Shown here: positions 37,701 to 48,960 of the stretch, piece by piece | Layout: every line of letters begins with the position of its first letter | Position numbering within the stretch: the stretch's first letter is position 1 | NCBI GenBank assembly: GCA_013399875.1 | Contig: VXAZ01003883.1 | Coordinates: 248,001-312,000 of the forward strand | Direction: 5' to 3' | Source: Gymnorhina tibicen | Taxonomy: Eukaryota > Chordata > Aves > Passeriformes > Artamidae | Length of the DNA stretch: 64,000 nt | Program-made: the position numbers and the translations under genes | Notes under the pieces: model-generated | The model's database searches: none | Told to the model about the DNA's origin: nothing | What the model saw: the letters and a program-made list of their open reading frames with translations, nothing else

Positions 37701-40700
37701 AATTGCAGCAAAGAAAGATCCAATTCAAAAATGATGCCTTGCTTATTGACTGGACTATTAGATAGCCTGGTACTTTTGTTCACACTGAATAAGAGAAAGA
37801 CAGGATGGAGAAATTATTTCTAAATATATTGGGCTTTGGTTACATCCGAGTGTTTGCATTATTTTCCTACACTTTTTCAATACCTGGACTTATCACAGAG
37901 TGCCAAAATCTGTTCTGTTGTAGCACAAAGGGATTGAGACAATTTGACTATTGAATTTTACATATATTTGAATTTTTTTACAATATGTTACCATGTCCTT
38001 GTTTTTTTTGCAATGTTTAAGAAACATCTGATACTGTTTGCAATTAAATAGCTGAAAACCATAAATACCTTGACTTTTCTTCTTTCATAAAGAGAAATGC
38101 GAACATGAGGAATTAGAAAGCAAATATTCTCTCAACAATTTCTATGGCAAGCAAGCAGATCCCAAAGTGTATACAAGCACTTTAAACTTCTCAGAACCCA
38201 TAATCTGATAATTTATAATAGGTTAAGTATTAGGGATTTTTTTTATTCTGAAGTGGAAGGTAGAAAACATCAGAGTAGATCCTTCTTGATTCATATATGT
38301 GTAAAAGATAAAGGTAAAGGTAAATAAAAAAGATAAAGGTAAACTGATTCACAATTCAGACAATGTTAAAATAGATTTGTATGAAATCTAGAAAATCTAT
38401 ATATAGAAATTTATGTATTTCCCTAGTAAAAAGAGTATTTAACACAACACAGATAATTTCTGGTGTCAGATACCCTATCTATTCACTCTGCAGAGTAACA
38501 TCTGGATAAAACCATCCAGTTAGAGGTTAAGGATTCTAGTTTATATGAAGGTCTGTTCTAAATACTGTAGGAGGTAATTTCTTTCCTTTTAAAGATATGA
38601 AACGTGTCTCACAGTAGTTACACAACATCACAGATACAAAAATTTTAACAATCCAGTGCAAATTTTGAAAAGGAGACATTTATAGAAGATGGATTTACAC
38701 TGCAGAATTCATTTCCGAAAAAACTGAAAGTGAGGGGAAACACTGTCCCATTGGGAAAAGGTAAAACATTAATGTATTTGATGTATTTTTCTGCTTTCAG
38801 ACAAGTGCATACAACTCTGAAACTGATCCATTCATTCAGATGCAAAATACCAAACCCATAAAATGTATATAGGATATATAAATATGCTATTTTAAAAGGC
38901 TAGAAAAGAAGAGTGAGAGATAGGAGATTACAGGACAGAGGAACACTACTGTATGGATTTTGATGTTCACAGAGCACAACACCGGGGTCATGTAAGTCTT
39001 AAACAGGCAAAATTCTTCCTAAAAATGCTTTCCAGGCTTCCCTTCACAAGATTTTTTTTCCCTAAGTTTGTACTTCTGGAAAGTATAGATGTACTTAGCA
39101 TCAAATAATGGTTGAAGAAGAATAAAGAATTGTTAATTTTAATACCTAAACTCTATCTTTCGGTTGTGCTTGTTTATCTTCTTTCAGTTGATTAACCAGG
39201 AAAAAAATCTACTCTATCTACTTAAAATTGCAGTCATTAAAACTAGTTCTCAGCTCCTCCCACAGTACTTTACAATGGAAAGACAATTCAGTGAAGGGTG
39301 AAAATGCAGCATTTCTCTTAGACAAGCTTTAGAACTCATCTACCAAAGAGTCTCCTAATCTCTACCACAAACATTTCCAAACATCTCCTGAGGCAGGAGG
39401 GACAAAAACAAAAACAAACCAGAATGGCCAAGAGAGTTGAAAGAATAAAAACACTACAAAGAGAATTATAAAAATCCACAGAACTTCTTTTAGTTGTTTT
39501 AGTGTTCTAAAGGTACATTCAAGACATTTGAAAAGGAGATAAAAAATTATTTTGTAGAGGGAAATTTACAGAATTCAAATAACGTAATACTTGGAAATTT
39601 CCTCTCAGGAGATAAGAATTAAACCTGAAATATATAATCAGAAACAGAAAGCAGAAAATGCAAAGGAAAGCAGGCTTCTGAAAGAAAATAAAGAACAGAT
39701 ATACCAATAACTTGGTAGACAGAATGAGATAAATATGTCTGAGAATAAAAGAAAGGTTAAAAAGGCAGCAATATGCCTACAGGTAGATAAAGAATTAATA
39801 CAGTGTTCATTTAGTGAAAAAATGAGTTACTACTCCATCAAAATTCTTAAAGGAAATGAAATTAAATCACACTCACAAGAACTTCATGAGCCCATGAAAG
39901 GTGGGCCAGGATTCCACAGACAGCACTCTGTAATAAACAACTTCTTTAATACTAGATTTGTCTGACAGATCTACATCTACTGATACTCTACTCTCATCCA
40001 AAAAAACCTGGTTACATTTTGCCTTAAAGCATTTACCTGTGGAGAAACCATTAACAGAAAATCTTAGGGCTATTCCTGAATTTTGCATCATTGAGAGAAA
40101 CAACAACAAAAGCTAGAAAGAAGCATAAAACAGTGAGTATGCAGACATTTACCAAGCTTTGGTGTCAAAAGCAGGCAGCATGTTACTATTAAAACTCAAC
40201 ATATTCAAGTAGTCCTAAGCACTATTAAAAGGCCTCTTATACTACCAGGTGGGCAAGTCAAGAGGAAATGGGACGAAAAACTGACAATAAAAGGTGGCTT
40301 TGTTCCTTTATTTAATTTTTTTTTCCACAGAATTCATCACTATTCAATGCAACTTAGATGAGCACTGCCAGCTGGAAGCTAATTGCATTCAGCTGAACCT
40401 AATTATTCAAAACTCCTCAATAAGAGGGGAAGCAATTGCTGTTAAGGACAGACAAGTGGATTGGGCTGAAAAGAGGAGAAGAGATTTTAAATCTATATAG
40501 GTGTCAACCTACAGTTGTGATGCTTTGTTACTATTCTTTCTCCTGATTGTGCTGTTAAAACCATGTTATGCTTATTAATTTCACAAACAAAAAAAATAGC
40601 CCCAGGATTTCCTTTGTAGACTCAGATTTGCCTAGTAATTTAACTTGTGATTTGAAATAGGGATGTTAAAAGCAGCCTCCTGCTATAGCAGTTCTGGGCC

Positions 40701-42328
40701 TCCCTCCTGCCCAGGTGCTGGAGCGCAGCCTGGGAACCCAGGGTTTTTGCCCAGGCTCAGGGGATGTGTTTGCCACTTTCCTGTCTTCAACCAGAAGTGA
40801 AGCTGAGCACGTATCCCAGAGATGTAGACACACATGGACATAGAGTGGGTAAGCTGGGAAGCAACTACAGTGTCTTCATCTGCTCCAACCTCCCTGTTCA
40901 AAGGGGGAAGAAGAGAGTAAAATTGAGCCTAGAAAAGAGGTGAGTAGGAGAAAAGAATCTTTTAATTTTTTCTTGTTTCTCACTAGCCAAATCTATTTTA
41001 TTTGGCAATTAACTAATTTTTTCCAAACTCAGTTTGCATTGCCTGTGAAGGTATTTGATAATTAAACTCTTTGTCCTTTCCTTTACCCATAAGCTTTATC
41101 CACCTTAGTTTCTGCCTCTGTCTTATGGAGGAAAAAGAGTGAAGGAATGGGTGGGTAGGCAGGCATATGGCAGCCAGACAAGGTGACCCACCACAGTCAT
41201 TAGGACACTTCAGGCCTGGAACAGAATTTATGTACTCTTTGTCCACCCTTAGAGGCTTTTGAAAAAAAACATGATAAAGCTCTGCACACCTGGCATGACC
41301 TCTTAGCTAATATTTGTGCAGAAGCTCAATCAGGGCACTCCCTTCAGTCCTTTCAACTTGAGTTACTCCATAATTCTATGGTAACCCAGATGCTCTTTGA
41401 TCCAAACAAACATCTAGTCAGGAAACTTTTAGGAATAAAAGCAGAGCTTACCCAAAGTTAAAGGAATGTTTTGAAATAATTCAGTCATCTATAAAATTTG
41501 ACTGGTGATAAAATTTTGTAAGAAGAATGTTTAAAACTTTGAATTTAGTTTAAACTGAACTACAAGTTGTTAACATAATATTCTAAAAAGGTGTCAAAAA
41601 TAGATTTGTAGTAGGAACCTATGACTGGAGTGGCTTATCATGCCAGCCCACCAATTTTATGAATAGGATAGGTATATCCTAGAAAGAATACAAAAAACAA
41701 TTACACCCCCAAGTGTAACACAGGCCACAGAAAATCTGCACACCCTCTAACAAAAGTAAGATCTTTAATATCACTGAAAGTCTGTCAGGATGTTTGCAGA
41801 TAAAGACTGCCAGTTTCCAAAGTCATTTTGTGGATGATGCTGTAAAAGGGAGAAAGCAACTAGACAAACATCACAACAACCCCAAGATCTTTTCTAGTCT
41901 GGTATGTGAAGAAAATGCTTCTTCATTGTAGATCTGAAGATCTAGGAAGATTTTAAAGAGTAAACCCTCTACAGAATCACAGTCTCACACAATTTTTAAA
42001 CAGTCACATATGGCTCTCTTCAGTGACCCTTCCCAACTGCTATGTGATAGCTCTGCTGTATCGTGTTTTGAAGCCTTCCTTGCCATCAGCTGTGCAGTGT
42101 GTTCTGTACTGCTTCATCTCATAACATATTAATGTTCCTACATTCCTTGATGCCAAGCAGTATAAGGCTGCATTTTTAGAATCTTTTTATGTAAAAAAAC
42201 CATTGCTCTCCAAGCACTTAGTTTCAGGACACAGCTATGTTTGAAGTCATGTAAGGAGATCCAAGAAAGGTGACCCAATGGCTCATATTATCCAGGCCTC
42301 ATAATTATTTTTCATGTCTGGAAACCAG
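34736..42328. other. Unassigned AT-rich DNA
   Basis: About 7.6 kb without a gene I can support. 35140-35480 is a higher-complexity segment with homeodomain-like cores (GTAATTAC, TAATGAATG) and sparse CpGs, and is a candidate conserved noncoding element. 38303-38345 contains two direct copies of AAAGATAAAGGTAAA. 40680-40920 is a small GC-richer block of unknown origin. Open frames are short and featureless. Confidence 0.5.
35140..35480. promoter_or_regulatory. Candidate conserved noncoding element(s)
   Basis: Two mixed-complexity segments, about 35145-35230 and 35385-35480, stand out from simple AT-rich DNA. The second has TCGCTGTGTAATTACAATGG and TAATGAATG motifs typical of homeodomain sites. 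There is no ORF or repeat signature. Inference only, since conservation was not measured. Confidence 0.22.
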
Positions 42329-42517
42329 AGCTCACTTGAAATTGGAATGCTGATTTCACAGTTCAGCAAAAAAGGATATGCAAATTCTGGTAGTAAAAGT
42401 TGCAGTAGAAAATTGCCACGTTCTCCTAGCCTGTTAAAACATTTTGGAATAGAATGGCATAAGTCAATGCAAGTTGCACAAAGAACAGAAGGTTTATCTT
42501 GGTCTGAAAATGAAAAA
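42329..42517 (+). other. Possible internal exon (63 codons), unrecognised
   Basis: A frame open from 42314 to 42547 is bounded by splice-like signals. Upstream is TTATTTTTCATGTCTGGAAACCAG, with AG ending at 42328. Downstream is AAA|GTAAGTATT, with GT at 42518-42519, close to the consensus donor. Both junctions fall in phase 0, giving a 189-bp exon divisible by three. The translation is Ser/Lys-rich (for example KLPRSPSLLKHFGIEW) with no domain I recognise. The opposite strand is also open across the region (42283-42552), which lowers confidence. It could be a cryptic or lineage-specific exon of a gene spanning this window, or chance. Confidence 0.25.
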
Positions 42518-45500
42518 GTAAGTATTAGCAGCAATAGACATCTATAAGACATTTATTATTAAAAATACGTAAATGATGAAAAGGTAACTGTAGTATTAAT
42601 TCAGTTATATGTTTTTACAGTATTAAATTATTTTATGAAGACTCTTAATTAAAACTGAAGTTAAGCCTGCACTGAGACTCGTCTAAATTGCCAACAGTGC
42701 AAGGAGTTGATTGCAGCAGCAGCCAGTTCTGTTTGGACGACACAGTGATTTTACAGAGCTAAGATAAGTGAGGAGCCACTCGACTTGAGGAAGCAGAGCC
42801 AGGCTAGGAAAAGCAGTCTGAATTAAATTTCAAATTTTTTACTCCATTACCATAAGCTCTGAATATATTCAGTAATACTAACACTCAGGCAGAGGCTGAT
42901 TACTTGAGGAAGGACAGTGGAGCTGCTTTCATCTTACCTTGAAGATCTGTCTTTATCATAGCAGACAAGAGCAGTACGTAGATTATGAATGTCCATACTA
43001 TTTTCTCCTCTGAAAAATTAATAAATGAGGGTGTATAAACGTGATAAAGTGTGGAATATTTCTGTCAAATGTATTCATCAGGAGTATCTAAACAGAACTG
43101 ATCAAAGTAACATTTAGAAAAAAAATGGAAGGCAAAATAAATATAATCTCCTTTGCAGGAATTTTTACATTGATAATATTGTGGTCTTATAAAATAAAAC
43201 AGATCTTTCTTACCCTCCCTCCCTCCTTGACATAAAAAAAAAAAAAAAATTAAGATTTTGTATCTTTGTTCACGAGTATCCTTGAGAATATGCAAAACAA
43301 AATGCGCATTCTATCAGAGAGTCATTCTTTTGTGTTATCAATCAGCTGTTTCAGTGTCATTCAGTGTGGCAGGTAATAACTGTCCATATATTTGGAGTCA
43401 GTAAATAAAGGCATGAAATATGAAACTGGCTATAAATATGTAAATTTTCTCAAAAGTTTAAAAATGTTTGACACCAACAATTTTTCAGTGTAATGTTTCT
43501 GTTATTGCCCCTGCAGTTTAAGAGCACTGGTATTCATCAAGAATGTTAAATACTAAAGTTTTGTTAAATCTGTAAAATTGCCTTTTGTTGAAGTTAGGAA
43601 TCTGAAATTTTAAATACAGAAAACCAGTGGTAGAATAGTTAAAGCTTTCCAGAGTCTTCAAAACTAAAAATATATTTCATAAAAAAGAAGTGGGGAATTT
43701 TGTATTAAAAAGTAAAATCCAGAAGATTTTTGAGCACTGGTAAGTAGAGAGCATAAAGCTGATTCTCTGTGTATCTCACCATGACATTATCCTTCAGTCA
43801 TTGAAGGAAATACTTCCAGCTCCCATGGTTTTGTCCTCGTAGTTTTGGATTTAGTGTGGAGACATCACCTGCATGACAGAAAAAAGCCACAAAGCTTTCT
43901 GGAGATATCTAATTTTTGACTGTTGTTCATATTAGACTATTGTTCATGATAATTTCAACATAAATCTATGCTAAAAGGTGGATGATTTATACTTTAGACT
44001 CTAGGTAGCAAAAGAGAATCTCTCTTACTTTACTGGAGTTCTGTGATAGTTCACTGAGAGATTCACACTAGAAAGTGAAATTCAATAAACAATCAGGTGT
44101 GTGGCACTTCCTTTCTCCCAAGTATACTCAACAGTACTACACTAGGCTACTCTTTGTGCAATAGGCAAAGACATTCTTAGGAATATTTCATATCTATATG
44201 TTTCAGAAAAGAAAGAGTTTGGCATTCTTTTTCCACCTTCACATCTAGAGAAAGTTTTCATACAGGAAGGAACGAAGAGTTCACCATATACTCAATACAT
44301 GCTGGTGAGCTGTTTGCTGTCCATCTTTCATTCTATTTTTAGACGAGACCTTAATACTGAGATCCTTAAAGGAAAAAACCAGGAAGATAGGGAAACTAAC
44401 AACATGAGAATGAGAAGGGAAAATATCTCTGTTATCCTGATCTGAATTTTACACTGCCTCTTCTTTGCTATTCTCCTTTAAAAATGCTTCAGTCACTTTA
44501 CTCTCACAGCCAGAAACATGGTGACTAAGTCAGCATCATAGTTGAGTGATTGCATAGAACCAAAGATTTTAATAATGGATTGACAAATTAACTAGTTCTT
44601 ACCTATTAGCATACGAATAGTAACTCTTCATCTCCACTACATTTCTTAAAAAAAAAAAAAAAAAAGACAAAACCACGAGCTTGAAAATCCATTATTTTAA
44701 ATAGATCTTTTATCTGTCAAACAGTGAAAATAGAGAGAAAAAGAAAAGAGAAAAGAGACTCAGGTTACTTGTTACCATTTTCTGCAAAACACTGCATGGG
44801 GTGATGCTACAGAGAGCAGTCCCCATGGGGTTTACTACATCAATTTTTTTGAGCAGACGGCCTCTGCCTTCTCAGTTCAACTTTAAGCTCCTCCAAATCT
44901 GATTCCTTCTTAAAGCTTCCCTTTTCATCATGTCTTTCCTTTATACATTGCTGCCTTCATGTGTGTGTAAATTGCAGTCATTGCACACATAGCACAGTGG
45001 GTTTCGGCGAAATATGAACACCACTCTCCGTATTCTCTGTGGTCTCATTGTATCTCCTTTGCTAGTGAAATAAAAGTATCTGGACTAAAACAAGAGGTGA
45101 TTTTCATTTTAAACTACTTTGGTAAGACAATATTTTTTTCAAAAAGTATTTAGTATTCTGCAGTCATACTACCACCTCTGAAAAACACAACACTATTTCA
45201 AGTAACCTCCAGGCTAAATAAAGTTTATTCAAGGTCACAGCCTTTAATGAGTTCCCTGGATATCCTACGAAAGTTATTGAATATATTGAAATGTATGCCT
45301 TACCTAAAACCATAAATACTTTACTATAAAGTAGAATCTATTTTCTTAAATTCTAAGGAAGGAAATTAATTAAGATCACCTTACAATTTCTGTAGTGCAG
45401 CACTTAAATTTTTAGATTATACCATCTTTTCTATGATATTAAACATCAAAAAATGAAGACATGCACCTGCGTATACAGATAATCTTTTTTACTGAAGGGG

Positions 45501-45936
45501 TGATGCCTGACATGAAAAAAAATAAATCTCTGAAATAAACCATGAATTTTAACCTGTATTTTCATTAATATTTGAAGGAAGGAAACTTACGCTATAAAGC
45601 AAGATACTGTTTAGTGAGACATTTAAATCTTTATAATGCATCATGAAATGTAGCAGGATTTTCATGGCTTATACTTCATAAATTTTTTTTGAGTTCTTGA
45701 CATGTAGAAATATTAATAGAATGTCTGAAAACTGAAATTCCATCTTGACATTTAAGTGCTTTCTGGAAAAGCTATTTATGTTCCTAATACTCCTGAAGTC
45801 TCAGTGAAACTCCTAGATTTCATTTCTAGCTGTTGGATAGTAATCAGACAATAAATTTATAATTCTAAGAACTGGTTTTCTGTAAATTAAGGTTTCCTGT
45901 CTTAACAAACATCAAAAGTTCTGAATAACAGTCAGT
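42518..45936. other. Unassigned AT-rich DNA
   Basis: No gene or repeat family recognised. Poly(A) runs occur at 43234-43249 (A16, preceded by a TCCC-rich stretch) and 44648-44665 (A18). Neither follows a recognisable retrocopy or SINE. Confidence 0.55.
44648..44665. repeat. Poly(A) run
   Basis: Eighteen consecutive A residues. The upstream 200 bases show no identifiable processed transcript, so a retrotransposition tail is possible but unsupported. Confidence 0.85.
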
Positions 45937-46018
45937 ACAATGTAGATGATCAAATGGAAATTAGATTACTGAATATGACAATGTAGATGATCAAATGGAA
46001 ATTAGATTACTGAACATG
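45937..46018. repeat. 41-bp tandem duplication, two copies
   Basis: Two adjacent copies (45937-45977 and 45978-46018), each starting ACAATGTAGATGATC, differ at one base near the end (GAATATG versus GAACATG). The near identity indicates a recent tandem duplication. It could be variable in copy number between individuals. Confidence 0.92.
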
Positions 46019-46189
46019 TAGAAGTTACTTATTAGTAATACCAAAAATAATAAGTGGTCACATCTGAGCTCTGCAGAAATTATATTAAACCAAAAGGTAC
46101 ATTAGTGCTTCAATGCTTGATGATCCAGATAGACTTTTTTTTTTACTACTAGAAAAATATATTTTTTTTCTCCTTTTATTTAGTTTTCA

Positions 46190-46591
46190 TTTTCTGGGAT
46201 CCTTTGTGTTCAAATTTTCTTGCAGTGGCCAAGTGGGGTGGAGTCTAGAGCTGTCTGTGTCTAGATTGCTACTCTATGCCATGAATATCATTGCTGGGGG
46301 ATGGCTTCGGTGGGGAGAAAAGGCAAACACATTTTGTTTCTGTCTTGGTGGTCACACAGAGCTTGTTCGGGGTGGTGATCACCTTTTTGTGTGTGAATCA
46401 CCCTCTCCTTTTGTATACTTTCATTACTAGTATTGTTCCTGTTACTGTTTGTTTATTGTATCATCGCTGTTATCAAGTAAATTTTTCTTAACTCAGAAAC
46501 TCTGCTTTTTTCTCCCTCTCACCAGAGGGGGTAGGAGGAGAGAAGCAGCAGAGTGGGGTTTAATTTCCAGCTGAGTTTCAACCACAAAACA
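46190..46591 (+). mobile_element. ERVL-like LTR remnant
   Basis: The right part aligns by eye with the 3' end of the clearer ERVL LTR at 51826-52358. An 'AACTCA...CTCTG' segment leads to a C-rich then G-rich stretch. 'GAGTGGGGTTTAATTTCCAGC' and a terminal AACCACAAAACA follow (the other copy has GTGTGGGGCTTAGTT... and AACCATGACA). The left boundary is unclear, because I found no TGT start or target-site duplication. The 105-codon ORF at 46113-46430 is not a gene; it overlaps the LTR. Confidence 0.5.
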
Positions 46592-46657
46592 TATTTGAAT
46601 CTTTTTCTACTATTAGCAGTAATCCAAATGTGGCTTGCTAAACATATACTATAAAAT

Positions 46658-46725
46658 GTTATATTCCACTTTATTGTCAAATGCCCCAAACGTTATATTC
46701 CACTTTATTGTCAAATGCTCGAAAC
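46658..46725. repeat. 34-bp tandem duplication, two copies
   Basis: GTTATATTCCACTTTATTG... occurs at 46658-46691 and again at 46692-46725 with two substitutions near the 3' end of the unit. It is a short minisatellite-like duplication. Confidence 0.9.
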
Positions 46726-48029
46726 ATTATTTTAGCTCGTAACTTTAAAATATGCAGTGCTGCCAAATTTTCTGCTACCAGCATAAACAGGACAAATTAT
46801 CATCATCACTTCTTCCTCCAGGGATGCTGACCATGTCCCAAAAATCAAACTTCTGAACATTATCATTTTCACTGAAATGTGTCTTTAAAATCAACAGTGG
46901 AGATGTACAACTTCCTTTAGTTTATCAAGTTATAAAGTTGTATTGAAAATAATGTCTCTATTCTTAAGTTTTATAAATTACAGAAATAGAAATGGTCACC
47001 ATCCTGTTGGTTATCATATATTCTTTCCAGATGGTTTTCCACCTAATTATAAGATTTTATAGTGATTTTTCTGGCTGAGGAGTCAATGCTAATTTCCTCT
47101 TCTGTGATAAATTGAGAAAAAGGCAAAAGAAATACTCTTAAAGGATCCAGGAAAATGGGAATTCTGTTCATGTCTACTTCTGTAGGCAATAGATATTGGC
47201 AATGTGAGGTTTATAAGCCCCAAACGAATTATATTCTGTTGTTTTTGTCTTTTCATTTCTGTGAAGTTTTGCTATATCATGCAGGAAGAATAGTGGAAAA
47301 TGTGCCATGGGGAGGTGTGTATCATGGTGATGTGGGTGGGGGATTTTTATCTTGTATCCAAATGTTAAAAAGTATGTTTAATTCAACGTTGTTACTTAGA
47401 CTTGTTTTAAAAATAAATAAACAAACAAAAAGAGCAGATAAAAAACCTCCACAATCAAACGAAAAAACCCTCAGGATTTCTTCTTTGCTAGGAAAAACCA
47501 AGAAGCAAATTTCTTCCTTTTCTTGACTCCATTGAAAAGAACTGCCCAGCCTTTAAATTTATCTGCTTTATAGCTAGCTTTAGGTTGGAGAGAACTCATA
47601 TATGGAACCTGTCAAATAACATACAGAGAAGACTGTGAAAATTTTTGTGTTTATTTGCGTACTATAATGTTTCCTGATTTGTCTAAAGGACTTCCAAAAA
47701 GAAAATGAAAACAGGAGCTATGGATACTGTATATATCTTCTACTGCAATTTTCTGTGTGACCTACCTTACTGAAAGCTTCTTGTCTGTTTCAGTTATCTG
47801 TTTCCAAACCAAAGGAAGGTCAGATTTCAGATTTCTCTGACATTTAGTGTTAACTCACTTCATGTATGTTTATTTGTTAAAGGACTCATTTTTTTTCATT
47901 TCTCAGAGACAAAATTTATTCCTTAGACAAAAGCTTTTCTATGTCTGCTTTTTGAAAAATGTTTGCAACTCTAAATGATACTATCAATATTTTCTATATT
48001 TTTCTTATTTTTTTAAGCAGCATTCCTGA
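46726..48029. other. Unassigned AT-rich DNA
   Basis: No gene or repeat recognised. The 123-codon ORF at 47155-47526 (+) ends in Lys-rich low-complexity sequence and has no domain. Confidence 0.55.
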
Positions 48030-48460
48030 TGTGCGGAGAGACTCCACAACTAATTAAAGTTGTAAAGTAGGTATGCTTTTAATGGATCAATTATGATGCT
48101 GGAGGCATGAGAGGTTGTCTTCCAAAGACATGTGTACCCCAGCAATGCTCAACTTGGTATTTATCGAGTTACAAGTTACATATGCATTAAATTACACAAT
48201 ACGCCTATACATATTCATTATCTGTCCCTGCTTTGTATTATAATTAGCTCAAAAGTCATTAGCATTTTAATGCACCTGTGCACTGCCGCCTGGTGGTCAT
48301 GGGCTGGGGTCTCTGGGATGAAGTAAAGGTCTTCCTCAGGCTTGAACTTTTTACCCCGCTTCCTTGAGCATGCTCTCTAAGTTCCTGATCCAAGTCCAAA
48401 CTCCAGGGCTGGTTCCAGCACCTGTGGTCATGGTTTCTACCCCTTATCAATGGCCCTACA
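48030..48460 (-). mobile_element. ERVK-like 3' LTR, minus strand
   Basis: Read on the minus strand, the LTR begins TGTAGGGCCATTG directly after a purine-rich tract AGAAGGGGGAGGA, the polypurine tract that primes plus-strand synthesis. It ends CTCTCCGCACA at 48030, so both ends have the TG...CA form. A TATA-like GATAAATACC lies in the middle (about 48158-48167) with an ATTAAA downstream. A length of about 430 bp and these features fit a betaretrovirus-like (ERVK) LTR. Adjacent retroviral-looking sequence exists only on the polypurine-tract side and no matching 5' LTR is seen. This is therefore the 3' end of a truncated provirus. It also carries a CTCF-like motif. Confidence 0.78.
48281..48296 (-). 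promoter_or_regulatory. CTCF-like motif inside the ERVK-like LTR
   Basis: The minus strand reads CCACCAGGCGGCAGTG, close to the vertebrate CTCF core CCASYAGRKGGCRS (one K position is C). The motif lies within the LTR, so if functional it came with the retroviral insertion. Occupancy is not known from sequence. Confidence 0.5.
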
Positions 48461-48473
48461 TCCTCCCCCTTCT
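48461..48473 (-). other. Retroviral polypurine tract
   Basis: AGAAGGGGGAGGA on the minus strand, immediately adjacent to the TGTAGGG start of the LTR, the diagnostic position for a polypurine tract. It fixes the provirus orientation as minus. Confidence 0.8.
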
Positions 48474-48960
48474 GCTTGGCAAGCATAATAAATATCAAGC
48501 AAGCAATATACATTGTCTAACAAGCGGCTGCAAAATTTAGCAATACCAATAGTGCCCACAACAAGCAATTAACCCTTAAATCCTAAACCTCTCTGTATCA
48601 TTCCTAATCAAGTACATTTTTCCAATCTTCACAACTTGGTCCTAAATTAAGTTAACACCTTAATACAAAACTCTACCTGATGTAAACATAAAGCTTTCTT
48701 TCTTACTTTCTAACTTTCTTGCTTTACAGGAAAGCTGATGCAAAGCCAATACATAAATTGTCATGACACAACTGAGACCAGGTTTCAGTAGCCCTTGCAA
48801 GGTGAATGGATCTTCAACACCTTCTGTACCTCTTCCCAGCACAGCTCCTGCAAGAGTTCTCTGTTAGCTGCTCTCATTTTCCTCTTTTCTTTCTTACAGT
48901 TAACTTGCACTGCTCAGTCTCTGAGTTGTACTATCAGATTCAACAGGGTTAATAGAAAAA
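48461..48960 (-). pseudogene. Truncated ERVK-like internal region (3' end of provirus)
   Basis: Sequence upstream (in minus orientation) of the polypurine tract is presumably the 3' end of the internal region, where env normally ends. Only short minus-strand frames remain, for example 48660-48842. A hydrophobic stretch ending in a stop lies at about 48914-48985 and might be the end of a transmembrane segment. I could not match these to env with confidence. The outer boundary near 48960 is approximate. No intact retroviral gene exists here. Confidence 0.4.

Noticed and set aside
43234..43249. A16 run as a possible retrocopy tail
   Set aside because: No upstream transcript-like or SINE-like sequence and no flanking duplication. 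A simple homopolymer is enough.
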